DNA of 64,000 nucleotides from Buxus sempervirens (GCA_947561395.2 OX387185.1:31724213-31788212), one strand, 5' to 3'; counted from the stretch's first letter, positions 11,030 through 24,539 are shown. Notes: generated by a model not told the origin, from the letters alone. Program-made: numbers and translations.

Positions 11030-14000
11030 TGTAAGTACTTCATTTTTGCACCTCTCGGAAGTGATAGAAGTGAAAACCCTAAGGGACAGCTTAAAACCCT
11101 AGGGAGCAGAAATTGAATTTTTGGTCAAATTCAAGTTGGCTGTCATACCCTATCTCAACAGAAAGGAAAATCTGACACAGTTCCGATGCAATTGAAATTA
11201 CCAGAACCGGAGTCCGGATGGGGAAGTTATGGGCAAGTCAAACCCTGGGGGAGCAGAAATTGACTTTCTGCTCAAACTTGAATTAACTGCCATACCCTAT
11301 CTCGACAGATAGGAAATGCCGACATGGTTCTAGTGCAATTAAGTTTACCAGAATCGAGGCCCAGACGGAGAAGTTATGAGCAGATCAGAACCCAAGGAGC
11401 AGTTTCGGCTTTCTACTCAATACTTGAATTTATTGCAATACTTCGTCTCAGTGAGTAGGAAATCCCAACACAGTTTCAGTGCAACTGAGTTTGCCAGAAT
11501 CGGGGTCCGGATGAAAAAGTTACGAGTAGTTCAACCCATAGGGCAAAAATGCAGAAAAACTGCCCACGTGGCGAATGCGCAAGTCACATCTACCATGTGG
11601 CAAAGAAAAGGATGGAAATGATAGAAAATAAAAATATCTTGAATATAATATTAATTTACTTAAAAATATCTTGATTTTAAAAATTAAAATAAATAAAAAA
11701 TCCCAAAAATTGGATTCTCTCATTAAGAGAGAGAATCCCATCAAAACAACCCATCAAATCAATCAAATCAACCCATCAAATCAATCAATCAAATCAAACG
11801 GTGAAATGCAGAAAACTGTCCACGTGGCAAAATGCAGAAAACTGTCCATGTGGAAAATTCTTTGCCACGTGGCGAGGGAAAGGACAAAAGGACAAGAGAA
11901 CCCAAAATATCTAGAATATAATATTAATTTCCTTAAAAAATATCTTGATTTTACTAAATAACATAAATAAAAATACCATTCTCTCATTAAGAGAGAGAGA
12001 GAGCCCCATCAAATCAATCAAATCAAAGGGGGCTTTCTCTCCACCTCCCTAACTCTCTTCTCCTTTCTCCCAAACCCTAACTCTCCCATATGTCCAACCC
12101 TCTTCTCTAATCTCTTTTTCCACCCCTCTTAATCTCCTCCTACCTCTTCCGACCCCCTCTTTCCTTCAACCGAAGTAAGAAGGAGGCTAGAGAGGATCTT
12201 GTGAAGCTCAAGGAAAGGGCTCAAAGTGCTATTCACACCTCAAGGAGATCCCCACCTACTCCAAAGAGACTTCTCTCCCCCAAGGTGAGTTCCTTAGTAC
12301 TTTGTATTTGACATATATAAAATCTAGAATAAATGGAGCATGTTTAAGTATTTCTTGATCTTTCTAGCATGTTTTCCCTTCCTTTTCTTCTCCTTTCCCT
12401 TTATTTTCTTGGCTCTTTTCACCTCAAAAAGAAGACTCTTATGGTAAGGAGAGGTATTGTAGTTTAAAAGGGAGGAGGTGGGGTCATGTAAAAGTGTCAC
12501 ACAAAGGCTCATCCTCATGTCCCCCTCTTTCTTTATGATGTGGTTTTTTTAAACGAGAGCATGTTCTCCTTATCCCCATGTCTATTGTACCCTTTTAAAC
12601 CCCCCAATCCCTTTCTTTTAATTGTTTTTCTTAGTTACCTCCAAGAATGTTTTGTTGTTGATTGAGCATGAAATTTTCTAATGTGATTATGTGAGGTTGG
12701 TAGACTCATGCATAAAAAATAGTACACTCCATGAACACGCCTACCATGACCCTTCTTTCTCTTTTTCCTACCTGTTTTAGGCCCTTCATATGTCGTGTGT
12801 ATAAGTCATCAAGAATGTAAAATAGCATGTTTAAAATCCATGTCTAGATTCCCTTCTCTTTAAGTCACTTTATGCATGTTTTATTAGTATCCCATGATAA
12901 AGAGTGTTTGCATGAGTTTGCATAGGTAAGCACCAAGGTTAGATACACTTTCCACCATGTTTTTATTTGCTATTTTGGTTCACTTTGTGCACATGAAATG
13001 TGCACCAACACACATATGCACATATTGCACTTAGAAAGCATGGTTCACAAATATGCCTAATACACACTTTAGGTCACTAACATGCCTAATACACACACTT
13101 TAGGCATGTGTATTAGGCACTTTTGGTTGCTATTTTGCTATTTTAGTAGTATGTACACTAACATGCCTAATACACATACTTTAGGTCACTAACATGCCTA
13201 ATACACACACTTTAGGCATGTGTATTAGGCACTTTAGGCCACCAAGCCATGTTTGATTAGTAGTAGGCTTTATTTGCTATTTTGCTATTTAGTAGTATGT
13301 ACACTAACATGCCAAATACACACACTTTAGGTTACTGTTTTAGCATGATAATATCTCCTTAATACTTGCTGTATTTTATTATTGAAAGTGTATATATGCA
13401 TGATGTGGCCGAATAGACTATGACATAGGCCTTTCGGGCCACCTCCCCTTCTTTCCTCACAAAGAAGGGAAGATTGTCTTCTATACCAAAGTAGGGATGC
13501 TTCACATCCCTACTCATGTCATGGGTGAAAGCTCATGAGGGGAGAGAAGGCCCCAAGCCTTGATCCCCCCTCCCTTTGATTCAAAAGAAACCAAAGGTGG
13601 CCTAAGGAGGCCATCCCCTTTAGCTTGAACCACAATGGGCCCAGCTTGAGCACCCGTGGGCCTTCCAATGGGGCCCACCCAGTCCAATCCATACGCTTTA
13701 ATTAAAGTCAATCAAAATAACTTAAGTAAATGGGCCACACCACTAGAGGCCCAATAAGAGCCTAATTTGAAGCATGCTTGCTTAGACTAGGATTGGTTTG
13801 GCCGTGACCATGGGCTTGGGCCTATCGGGCTCTGTTACCTTCTTTAGGGAAGGCCCACTTACCAAAGAAAGGAAGGGATCCAAAGCCTTAACTCACCAAG
13901 CCTTAGGCTTTCAAGCCTAAACCTAGGACATGGGCCCCAAGCCTATTCCTAGCCCAAGTGGAGATAAAATTTAAATTCAAGATAACAAGTCTTAAGGCAA

Positions 14001-14610
14001 CTCTTGTGAGGCCCACCCAATGGGCCCACAGATCGTCCAGGCCCACCAAAAATAAAACTTAAACTAATTCTTCACTAACCCTAAATAAAAGCGACCAAAC
14101 TAACCAAACCTTGAAGGGTTTTTAGGGTTAAATCAAAGCCCATCAAAGGGACATGTGGTTTATGCTCAGCCCACCAAGGAATCCGCGGGCCTTCCAACGG
14201 GGCTCGCTCAATTAGACAGAGATCACTTAAGTAAAGAAGATAAAATCTAGTAAAGGGGACCCACACCATTCAGGTGGTCCCCACACCGACTTGAAGAAAA
14301 GAATGCATATCTGAATAGGAATTGGGTGAGATAGACAAAGTTGACTCCAACCAGGAAAACCCGTAGGACCCGTCACCTGACGGGGTGGACCGGGGTGTCT
14401 ACGAATTTCCCTAGATTGTAAATCGAGACCCTACCCTGAATCTAAAGCCGCAGACTGCCTAATAGACAAACCCTACGCACCCAGGTGTCTGCTTGCACCC
14501 CATTAGGCAGTGGTGACTCCAAACCCCGATATTCTCCCTTCAAAGAGAGGCACTGCACCGGCGTGCACCTCGAGTCAGATGTGAGGCCCCGTGGTTATGA
14601 CGCGCGCACA
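11030..14610 (+). mobile_element. Solo Ogre-type LTR (3.6 kb), TSD GATAG
   Basis: Starts TGTAAGTACTTC and ends CGCGCGCACA, with TSD GATAG at 11025-11029 and 14611-14615. It contains three copies of the U3 unit (AACTGAG/TTTGCCAGAATCGG-like), CACGTGG boxes near 11570 and 11820-11875, a CT-rich leader, and a CAAG|GTGAGT donor-like site at 12281-12290. CATATATAAAA (about 12308) follows the donor. Further on are the GTGGGCC hairpin regions and the U5 hairpin with CTGCTTG/TAGGCAG arms. No internal region remains. It is inserted in the host element between RNase H and integrase. Confidence 0.95.
13008..13330. repeat. TGCCTAATACAC inverted and direct repeats inside the 11030 LTR
   Basis: ACATGCCTAATACACAC recurs several times. 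At 13082-13118 and about 13192-13230 it faces the inverse GTGTATTAGGCA across ACTTTAGGCAT, so each pair can form a long hairpin. A roughly 115-bp segment containing the pair is itself duplicated. Confidence 0.7.
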
Positions 14611-16199
14611 GATAGGTTGGTGACAAACTTCTATCTCAAGAGATTGCACAAAGGCATTGTAAGTAATTGTTGCCATGGACAAAAGTGTTGCTAAGGCATT
14701 GGCAAACTGATTCTTATGTCGTGGCATGTAGTTGAATGTCACATTATCAATCTGCTATTCTAGCTCCTTAATTAGTTCTTGGTATGGCACCAATTTCAAG
14801 TCTCTTGTCTTCCAGTCTCCCATTTCTTGGTAAATGATAAGACTTGAATCTCCAAATACTTTTAATTCTTGTATACGCATTTTGATTGCTCCTCGCAAGT
14901 CTAATACACATGCTTCATATTCTACCATATTGTTAGTGCAATCGAACAAAAGTTTTATAGCTATCAGATGATGGACACCTTCTAGGGAGATTAGCATGGC
15001 CCCGATTCCTCTTCCATTGACGTTGACAACTCTGTCAAAGAACATTTGCAATTTGTTTTCATCTGTCTCCTCTGTCAACTTGGTACACAGCACATCTTCG
15101 TCCAGGAAGTGTGTAAGAAGTGGTTGGTAGTCTGGCAGGGGGTGCTCTGCTTGGTGATCTGCTACTACTTGTCCTTTTATCGACATCCTTGTTGTGTAGA
15201 CGATGTCATACTCTGAAAAAAGGACCTGCCACATTGCTATCCTTCCGGTTAAAATTGGCTTCTAAAAAATATACTTTAATGCTCCAAACTTCAGATTAGC
15301 AGGACTGTGTGGCTAAGTAAGTAGTGCCGAAGCTTTTGGCTATCCAGAATAAGGCACAATACGTCTTTTCAAGCACTGAGTATCTCGCCTCATAGTCAGT
15401 GAACTTCTTACTCAGGTAGTAGATTGCTTGTTGTTTTTTTTCTGTCTTATTATGTTGTCCTAACACACATTCTACAGTCATTTTTGAGACTGCCCAGTAA
15501 ATGATCAATGGTTGCCTAGGCACTAGTGGTACTAGAGTTTGCGGATTCATCAGATATATCTTGATTTTGTCTAAGGCCTCTTGGCAGTCTTCATTCCATA
15601 CCACAGGGTTATCTTTCTTTAGCAGTTTGAATATCGGCTCACACATAGGAGTCATTTGTGCGATGAACTGACTGATGTACTACAGTCTGCCAAGGAAACA
15701 TCTTTCTTCCTTTTCTATTGATGGAGGAGGCATCTCCAAATGACCTTTGTTTTGATAGATCAACTACAAATCCCCGTTTCCCAACTATGAAACCAAGCAG
15801 TTTCCCTGAAGTAACTCCAAACACACATTTGTTTGGATTGAGTTTGAGCTTGTGCTTTCTGAGTCTATCAAATACTTTCCCAAGGTTCACCAAATGATTC
15901 TCTTCTTCCTTAGACTTTGCAATCATGTCATCCACATATACCTCCATCTCTTTGTGCACCATGTCATGGAATAACAGAGTCATTGCCCGCTGATATGTGG
16001 CATCCGTATTCTTTAGTCTGAACGGCATCGCACGGTAGAATTAGGTGCTCAGTGTGTGATAAAGGATGTTTTTTTCATGTCTTTAGGTGCCATCCTTATC
16101 TAGTTATAACCAGATAATCCATCCATAAATGAGAACATTGAATGCGTCGCAGTGTTATCAACTAACACGTCAATGTGCAGTAATGGAAGTCGTCCTTCG
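14611..16199 (-). pseudogene. Reverse transcriptase and RNase H of the host Ogre (decayed)
   Basis: Reverse transcriptase copies the element RNA into DNA, and RNase H removes the RNA strand. On the minus strand 16199-15640 holds the middle of the RT, with a SFMDG.SGYN-like motif, MPFRLKNTDATYQRAM and the catalytic YVDDM, then LNPNKCVFGVTSGKLLGF. From 15655 to 15296 is the first RNase H (WNEDCQEALDKIK, AIYYLSKKFTDYE). From 15234 to 14755 is the second, Tat-type RNase H with MFFD, EYEA and FGDSS motifs. Frameshifts and stops separate the pieces. The fragment begins at the TSD of the LTR at 16200 and ends at the TSD of the LTR at 11030. Confidence 0.92.
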
Positions 16200-16418
16200 T
16201 GTAAGACCCCGAATTTCTCTAAATATTAAAATAAAATAATAATTAATATTCTTGAGGATTATTATTGATGGAAATATTTTATTAATGTAGGTGATATCGT
16301 AATTAGTGGAGATCGTGAGATGGGCGCAAATCCGACCGTCTGATTTCGAGATATAGAGGTATGATCGATATTTTAATTTGGATGTATTTTGATTGGGCGA
16401 TGTATATTTAGTGTTGTG

Positions 16419-18678
16419 TGTAAAACCCCGAATTTTCCTACATGATTTTTATATTGGGAAAATAAAACTTAATAAGCTGTGTGTATGTAGGGAATCTCGG
16501 TTGGCGAGCACGCACCGAATCATGGGTTTTCAAAAACTCGTCGAGCGGCAAGTATGTATGGTAAGTATAAATACTTAAGGTAGTTGCTTCGTAGGTTTCG
16601 TTTTCGCACATTGAGAAGGAAGGAGATCACGGTTGTTTGTTTTAGGGTTTTGGGAGAGGAGCCGACTTGTGGGTCTGCCTTGTCACTAAGAGAAGTTCTG
16701 AAGATCGTCCTTGCGAAGAAAGTTCAGAGGGTCGACTGTTGGACTTGCGAATAGAGGATCAAAGGAGGGTCGACTGTGGGTGTTGCTGTTCGAGTAGTTG
16801 CTGTTGCAGGGATTTGAGCGTGCAAGAGGTGGGTAGCATCGTTTTAATTTGGGTTTATGGCTTTGTTCATTGAGTTTAGTCGTATTGCATGAGTGTTTGG
16901 AAAATACAGTTTCGAACGTGTGTTTTTGGAAGGATTCTTAGAGATGACTTCCGATGTGTTTAGATTAATTTCGAAACTTTTTTAAACGTCCTTTGAGGAT
17001 AGTAGAAGGTTTGGAAAATTGTTACAAAGATCAAATTCATGGTCAGTCATGGAGATCTAGGGTTAACAGAGAGACGAAACTCGTAGGTGGTGTCCGCCGA
17101 GTTGGCGCCTACCTAGCGCCAACTAGTTTAGTCAACGCGAGAGGTTGTTTTAGTTCTCGCTAAGGTCACGCTTATCTCGCGCCGAGTGTTTTAGTTCAGC
17201 GCGAGATTGATTTTCCTTACTGCTGAGTTCGCGCCTATCTCTCGCCTAGTTTATTTTGAGTTAGCGCGACGTGTATTTGTATAACCGAGTTCATGCCGAC
17301 CTCGCACCAAGCGCTAGAGGCCAGCGCAACCCCTAAGACTTTGCCGAAATGTGTGTCTGACCAAATAAAGCTAGATCTTGATATTTTGAGGTTTCAATCA
17401 CTTAGCCAATGACTTGTTTAGGATCTTAGAAATAATTTTACCTGTTCAAACACCCTGAGATTATTAAGTGAAATTATTGGTAATTCTTAGGAGTTTCTGA
17501 AGTAAATTTTAAGGGCTATCGGTAGGTTATGTTATAGTTCCTAACACTAGGAGTTCATGATTTATTCTCTTTTGTTGTACACTTGTTCTTGATTGAGAAA
17601 TTTTTTAATCTGGTTTTACTTGATTTAAAGTTTTGAACTGTATTTGTAAAGTTTATCTTGGTTTGAGTAAATGGGTTTTATTATCAAAGGTCTTGTGTTC
17701 TAGAATGGGAGTAATCATTGAAAGTACATGAGGTACTGTTTCTGGTCCAGAGTGACCTGTGTTGAGCTGTGTTGTGTTATACATGATAATGAACATGTTG
17801 ATTTAATGTGATGTCAGAGTTGAGTTTATACGATGGTTTGCTGTTTTGGTTTAGCTTGTCCTGGATCCATGCTTAAGCTTAGTAATGTGATGGTATTGTT
17901 GGTTGTTGTAATTGCATGGCCTTGTGTGTTGCCACGACCGGTGTAGAGCAGCCAGAAACCCTGAGTAGGCCTGGTTGTCAATGCCGAAACCCGGGGAGTA
18001 AGCCGGCATTAGATGACGAAACCCTGAGTAGGTCGTCATTTCAGAGTTTTGAAACCCTGAGTAGGCCGGAACTGTATACATGGAGGTGTGGAGTGTTTAC
18101 TTGGCATGATAATTTATCAACTTAACAATAGTCATGACATTGACCATTCGAAGTGTTGTCGGTATTGTTATTGAAATATGATTGGAAACTATTATTGGTT
18201 TTGGATTTAAACTTGGAAATTGTATTGGTTGCTCTAATCGTACTGGTTATTTATCGATGCATAATTTGAATTGTTGTTAACTATTTTTTGCATGCATATG
18301 CTACTCGCTGAGATATTCGTATCTCACTCTTTTGTTTTTGTTTTGTTTTTAGATACTCGAGGTGAGGTGACTACTGGGGTAGATCCGACTGAGATATATA
18401 GGGAGGGAGATTACTATTACATTCCTTAGACCTGTAGGTTATTTTTGAATTGGACTTTTGATTTAATTAAATTTTGGTAGTGTAATAAAGTAGTTCGAGG
18501 TTGAATCATTTGATTTTAATATAGTTGAATACTGAATTCTTAGAAATAAATGTTTGTGCACTTTGATAGGGTTTAGTTTAGGTGATTATCCAGCAATCAC
18601 AATTAATTAAGATCCTTACCTAACACTCCGTGAGACGTGTTATACCTTTATTGAACAACACGGATCCGGGGCGTTACA
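16419..18678 (+). mobile_element. Solo LTR, Tekay/Del-like (2.26 kb), TSD TTGTG
   Basis: Starts TGTAAAACCCCG and ends GGGGCGTTACA, flanked by TTGTG at 16414-16418 and 18679-18683. TATAAATA lies at 16566-16573. A leader ending in AAGAG|GTGGGT near 16830 follows. A GC-rich block with GTTGGCGC/GCGCCAAC arms lies near 17102-17125. It sits inside the LTR that starts at 16200, so it is the younger of the two. Confidence 0.93.
17951..18073 (+). repeat. Four hairpin units with constant loop AAACCCTGAGTAGG
   Basis: Inside LTR 16419, units of about 40 bp present the same loop (one variant AAACCCGGGGAGTAAG) on different stems: CCAG/CTGG, AATGCCG/CCGGCATT, ATGACG/CGTCAT and CAGAGTTTTG/CCGGAACTG, the last using wobble pairs. 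The stems vary in sequence but stay complementary. Confidence 0.72.
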
Positions 18679-19995
18679 TTGTGCGTGAGATCAGAGGATA
18701 TAAATACTTGTTAGATACCCTAAGGTATACGTTTGGAATACCTATCGTATTGAGTTTGTATTGATCAGCCGCAGGGAGAAGTCGCACGACCGAGAGCGAT
18801 TGGCGACTGGAAGAAGAAGAAAAAGAGAAGAAGAAGAAGGAAAAGGGAGAGAGTATGTTGATTTTGGTCTTCTGAACATTGCTTTGTGATAGTGTTCGTC
18901 GTTGTTCAGAAGAGAAGAGAAGAACACGATTGCAGGAGGTAGGCAACACTGTTTTTAACGCTCGTTTTGTATTCACGATTGGTTTAATCCCTATTGCATG
19001 TTTTGTATTGTATAATCATGTATTTAGTTTGATAATAACCTTATAAGTATGTTAGAATGATCTTGGACGTGAAAAATCAAGTTTTTAAACATTGTATGTT
19101 CGTTTTTGGGAGACCGCCGAGCTTACTGTGCTCAGCGATCCTCAGCACTCCCAAGCGCTCGTTGAAAAAAATAGACCGCCTACTAACTTATCATCGAAGA
19201 TCGAATTTGAACTACCGCATACCCTAGACCGCCTGAGCAATCCAAGGCGATCCTGAGCGCTCTGTAAGCACCTCATTTTTGCGCCCCCGAAAGAACCGGA
19301 AATGCAAACCCTGGTCAAAAAGTCAAAACATGATGGGTCAAAATTTGACCTTTTGATCAAGTAATAATCTGCCACCTTGCTTCATCTCAATGGATGGATA
19401 ATCTCGACACGGTTCCAACGCAACTGAGTTTGCTGGAATCGGGGTCCGGATGAGGGTTCTGCGGGCGGTCAAACTTGAGGATGAGCTGAAATTTGACTTT
19501 TCCTCGATTTCCGTGCAAAGTACCTTGCCCTATACCATTGGATAGAGGATCTCAACACGGTTCCAACGCAACTGAGTTTGCTGGAATCGGAGTCCGGATG
19601 AGGGTTTTGCGGGCGGTCAAACTTGAGGATGAGCCGAAGTTGACTTTTCCTCGAACCCCGTGCCAAGTACTTAAACCTATGTCATTGAATAGAGGGCTCC
19701 GATACGAGTTCAACGCAATTGAGTTTGCTCAAATCGGAGATCAGATGAAAGAGATATGAGCTGTCGAAGTTTCCGGGCAGCAAAAGCCGGAAACTGCACA
19801 CGTGGCGCAGGAACTGCACACGTGGAAGCCAACGCAGCAAAATATCTCGGGGGCTAAATCTTAAATATCCAAAAATCTCAAGGACTAAACAAAAATTCGT
19901 ACGGGGCAATCCGTAGATATCCAAAAGTGTCAAATCGGTCGAATCGGTCGAATCGGTCAAGTCGAAGGGCAAATTCGTAATTTTTTGATACCCTT

Positions 19996-20216
19996 GTGTA
20001 TATCCGGACTCCAAGGCCGGATACGAAGATCTGCTCGGCGAGATTCCCGCCGATTCTCCGACAAATTCGCGGCGGAATTAATTTTTGCCAATTATTATGT
20101 TTTGTATCCGGACTCCAAGACCGGATACAAAGGCAACTTAGTGTATCCGGCCTTGGAGGCAGGATACACAGGGTTTATAGTGTATCCGGACTCCAAGTCC
20201 GGATACATTAAGTTTC
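19996..20216. repeat. Palindrome cluster upstream of the TATA box (GTATCCGGACT/AGTCCGGATAC)
   Basis: Four inverted repeats lie within 220 bp. The best has arms GTATCCGGACT and AGTCCGGATAC separated by three bases (about 20180-20206). Another uses GTATCCGGCC with a mirrored partner. Similar palindromes reappear downstream of the leader near 21813-21875. Confidence 0.8.
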
Positions 20217-20217
20217 T

Positions 20218-20224
20218 TATAAAA
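20218..20224 (+). promoter_or_regulatory. TATA box of the 19263 LTR
   Basis: TATAAAA is followed directly by GGGGGC..GCCCCC inverted bases and then a CT-rich leader. It lies about 280 bp before the conserved AAG|GTGAGT donor-like site, as in the other Ogre-type LTRs. Confidence 0.65.
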
Positions 20225-23200
20225 GGGGGCAGCAGCCCCCTTTCCAATGGTTGCTGGCTTTTACCCTTTTTCTCCCCTTTCCTTCACCATCCGAACCACC
20301 TTCTCTTGAGCTCCTTTGGCTCCACCACCTTCCCACACCATCTCAATCCCTCCCACCCTTCTCCTTCCTCCTTCCACCGCACTCACACCCCAACGAGAAG
20401 GAGTATAAGTGCTGTTCGCACAAGGAGAAGAAGCTTTTGGCTGCTGTCCAGCTTCAAGGAGGAGCTTCCACACTACATAGCAACCCAAGAACCACAAGGT
20501 GAGTCTTTTTGGCACATTTGCTTATACATATATAAAAATGAGAGCATTCTCGACAGTTTCTTTTGTGTATCTCCTTCACTAGCTCGAATCTGGGGTTAGT
20601 GTCTGCATTGCATGCATTTTATGCTCTTTTGCATGGCATGGGGACCTTTGGAGGCAAGCGGTCCACGTATAGGTCCGTAGGAGCATGAGAGTCCCTTTTC
20701 TTACGTAAGTTTAGTGCTCATAAGTTTCTGTTTTGATTTCCTTTTAAGCATCTCTAGGAGGGGTTTGTCTCTTCTCTGCTTTTAGTCAAATGTATCCCCA
20801 TAAATCCCCCTTCTCTTTCCCTTCTGTAGAGACTTCGTGATGAGCAATAAGCCTAGGCTTAAATCTTGCTGGATAATCTTCCTTTGCTTTTCTTTCTTGT
20901 TAGATTCTACATGTGTAGTGCCATGCATCCTAGAATCCCATGAGCATGCCTTTCTCGCTGTACTTACACGCTTGATTAGCTTCTCACGCATGCAAGCTGC
21001 TATTCTTTTCTGTTTGTTTCTTTTTACTAATCGTTTGCTGCTGCTGAGGGTGTTTGGTATGTCTCCCTTCTTAGTTGGTTAGTTGGTCGAAGTGGTAAGC
21101 ATGTTCCCTTACCCCCTTGCGGTTTGCTGTCTTGGGATAGTAATGCACGCTCTTTCCCCTTTTGGGGGTTGTTGATTGTCCATGTATTAATGCATGATTC
21201 CCTCCTCCCAATGATACATTGATATGTCGTTTGCCATAGTACTGCAGCGGACAGCAACGAAGCCTCCATCATTGGTTGCTGTCCCAAGCCTCCTACAGCA
21301 TGCCTTACTTAGGTTGTTTTATGTAAATTATTTGCTATCGTGATAATTGGGTATGCTGTCGAGTTATCCCACCATCCTAGTAGCATGTTAGGACATTCCT
21401 AACCTAGCCATGCACCCTAATTTGTATAAATGGGGAGCCAAGCACCTGCTGCCCCGTGTGATGCACATGAGAGTAGGTTCATGCATTTCATTGTGCGGAG
21501 TATGCTTTCAGTCTTCTTGTCTTGTTATTGCTACAGGGATTCGTGCATGCTGTTTGTGAAGTCCCAGAGACCAAGTAGGGACACTTTGGTCCCCACTGTA
21601 GTAACAAGCTTGATCCAAGATAGTGAGAAGGGTAGCAAGCTCCTTGCCTTCAGCCCACTCCTTTGCCTTGCTAAAAATCCAAAAGAGAAGCCAAATGGGG
21701 CTTCTCCCTTGAACCTGAACCAATGTGGGCCCACATAGGTTGTAGAAGACCCCTAGAACCCCTGGAAACCAGCCCCAATGGCCAAACCCCGAAAAAAGCC
21801 TATTTTAAGGTGATCCGACAACTCAGGCCGGATCACCTAGGGCCCATGTGTATCCGGCCACCAAGGCCGGATACACCCAGAAATGTTTTTTTTGTATGTT
21901 TTGATGTCTTGCCGAATTTTGGGAGCGATTTGAACCAAAACCACTGAACCAACAGGGTTTCCGGGTCACCCGGAAACCCAACTCGGGACCTGGACCACTG
22001 GTCCAACTTGGTACCCCAGTGGGCCTTCCAACGGGGCCCACCAAGCCCGATAAGCTCAAAGGCATGCAAATGAATAAGTTAAGTGAAATGAACCATTTGA
22101 ACCGGCGCGGGCCAAACCCAATGCGGCCCACCCGAGCCTTGATGTGTGGAATGATGTTTAAACTGCGTGGTTTGGCCGAGACCTAGGGCAAAGGCCTATC
22201 GGGCCCACCAAAGCCCACTAACCAAACCAAGTGAAGGGCTCAAGCCCTAACTTCATGGAATTTGGGCTTTCAGGCCCAAAACTGGATCACGGGCCCCAAG
22301 CCCAGTGACCAGCCCATTCTTGGCAAAACTAAATAAAAATAGTTCCAAAGCACCCTTGGAAACCATCATGGGGGCCCACCCTGGGGCCCGCTAACCAATG
22401 CAGTCTAACCCTTTGCATGAAAATTACCTACAAGTTCAAACTTAAACAAATTAAGTAAAATCAACTCATTAACCTAAGCCCAAAGGACCTCCTAGGCTTA
22501 GGCAGAGGCCCACCAGGGGCACACGTGGGCTTAGTCAAGCCCACCAAGGGCACCGTGGGCCTTCCAACGGGGCCCACCCAATCAGACTCAGACAATTAAG
22601 TTAAGCAAAGATAAAATCAACTAAAGGGACCCACACCGCTCAGGTGGTCCCACCGAGACTTAACTAAATTGCATGCTGGATTAGGAACCGGGTGAGAACC
22701 AAAAGAGAATTGACTCAAATCAGGGAACCCACGGGACCCGTCATCCGACGGGGTGGACTGGGGTGTCTGTGGACTTCCCCAGACCACAACCGAGACCCGA
22801 CTTAGAATCTCAAGCCGCAGACCAAAGCCCAAAATAGACTAACTTAGGCACCCAGGTGTCCGCCTGCACTCCATCAGGCGGTGGCGACTCCCAATTTCCC
22901 CGTGCCGCGTTTCCCACGCGCGCACACGCTCTGTGCAGAAAATGCAGATTTTCGTATTTTTAACTCCTGATTCAATTCTAAACTATTTTAAATCAATTTT
23001 AACCTTTAAATAAGATGTTTTAAGACCAAAATAAATTACTAATTCCTTGTTTTACAAAAGAATAAAAATAGGAAGGTATTTAGGGTAATTAGTGGCCAAG
23101 CTTTGTAAATAGCAAGAAACCTAAGTTTTGGAAGAACTGAAATTGTAAACTTGAATTAATTAATTAAGTGACATGTAAATTTATACTGTTAACCAGAATA

Positions 23201-24539
23201 TGATATACAGGATTTCCAGATCAGATCTTGAACTCAGTTAATCCAATAAGGAAGGAAATTACATATATAACCAATATATGCCGCTAGGCACTATTACTTA
23301 CAGAAATATTAGTCCTTAGGGATTGTTGGTGTCTAGTGGGCATAGCTAGTTATGGATCCAGGCTAGATAGCTAAGGGATATTTTATTTGGGTTGAGTTAC
23401 TTCTTGTTGCGAATGCGCTTCCTTTGCAAGTTGGTTTGCTCTGGAGGATCCTATGTCTGGAGGGACACCCCGGTGCTCCGCTGCTGATTTCCTGTACATG
23501 TGGATTAGCGACCATCTCCATGTATTGATTCTAGTGCTGCATGCTGGTGGTACTTGCCAACTTTGTTGAGTTCGTGTGCAATAAGTCGATGACTACGGCT
23601 CTTATCTAAGGTGATCTTCACGGGTTTGAGTATCATTAGTAGTGTCGCCCATAAGCCGCACGGTGGTATAGTATATGGTTGAAAGTCATTTCAAACGTGT
23701 ATATTTCTTTGTGAGTCCTACAATGATACTGAGATCACAAACACTTATTTCTGATGTTGATCACATGCAGGATGCATGTATTGGATGTTATGGTTGGATG
23801 TGATTGTTTAGTACATCCCGGATTTTATATTGGATTCTATTACTGATTTCTGAATCATGATCTTGATATACTTTATTTGTTCACAAATGCTTAAACTGTT
23901 TTACATGCTGATTTGTATTCCATGATCGATATGAATGTTTATACGAGCCTGTTTACTCGAGACTGCTTATTCTAGCATGAAAATCTATTTTATTGATTAT
24001 GAACTGTTTATAGCATGCATGTGTTGTCTACTGAGATATTCATATCTCACCCTACTTCCTTATGTTATTTTTCAGCTGATACGTAAGAGGGGGATCATAG
24101 TGGTGATTACCAGAGTAATCTTGTGGACTATTCGCTAGAGGATTACTATTATCCTGACTTGATCTGAGGTTGAGGAGAGAAGATTATGTTCAGTTCTTTG
24201 ACAGTTTATTTTATCTATTTGGTTGATGTATCTGAGAGATTGAGAGATTAGAACCTTTTGATTATTACCAGACTTAAATGATTATTTGGATTGGATGGTT
24301 TATTGGATTCTTTTTATGAAGATATTAGATTACACTTCCGCACATTAATGTTCCGCACTCTGTTAGTTTATTAATAAATGATTTATTTAATTCTTTAGTT
24401 TGGTTAATTATTGATGATTATATGATATGGGCCAGTAGCATCTCGAATTCGGTTGTTGAGCTGGATTCGGGTTGTTACAGTAGCGAACCGGATTCGGGTC
24501 AGGTGCTGGTTTGCATTGACCCGGGTTTGGGGCATTACA

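Larger units (their letters stand above)
19263..22926 (+). mobile_element. Solo Ogre-type LTR (3.66 kb), TSD CGCTC
   Basis: Starts TGTAAGCACCTC and ends CGCGCGCACA, with TSD CGCTC at 19258-19262 and 22927-22931. In order it holds three U3 units of about 145 bp, two CACGTGG boxes (19799-19806 and 19819-19825), a set of GTATCCGG palindromes (19996-20216), a TATA box (20218-20224), a leader with an AAG|GTGAGT donor-like site (20497-20504) and ATATATAAAA. Two more GGCCGGAT palindromes (about 21813-21840 and 21848-21875), two GTGGGCC hairpins and the U5 hairpin follow. It lies within the LTR that starts at 16200. Confidence 0.95.
16200..24539 (+). mobile_element. Solo LTR, Tekay/Del-like, split by two nested LTRs, TSD CTTCG
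   Basis: Starts TGTAAGACCCCGAATTTC and ends GGGGCATTACA, with TSD CTTCG at 16195-16199 and 24540-24544. The LTR itself is 16200-16418, 18684-19262 and 22932-24539 (about 2.4 kb). The gaps are filled by LTRs 16419-18678 and 19263-22926, each with its own TSD. TATAAATA at 18699-18706 and a leader ending near GGAG|GTAGGC (about 18936) mark promoter and leader. The GAGATATTCATATCTCAC segment near 24030 recurs at 18310 in LTR 16419. It is inserted into the host reverse transcriptase. Confidence 0.92.

Noticed and set aside
16200-24539. A complete Tekay element with two LTRs (16419-18678 as one of them)
   Set aside because: Each LTR has its own TSD and no gag-pol lies between them. The space is filled by an Ogre-type LTR, so nested solo LTRs explain everything.
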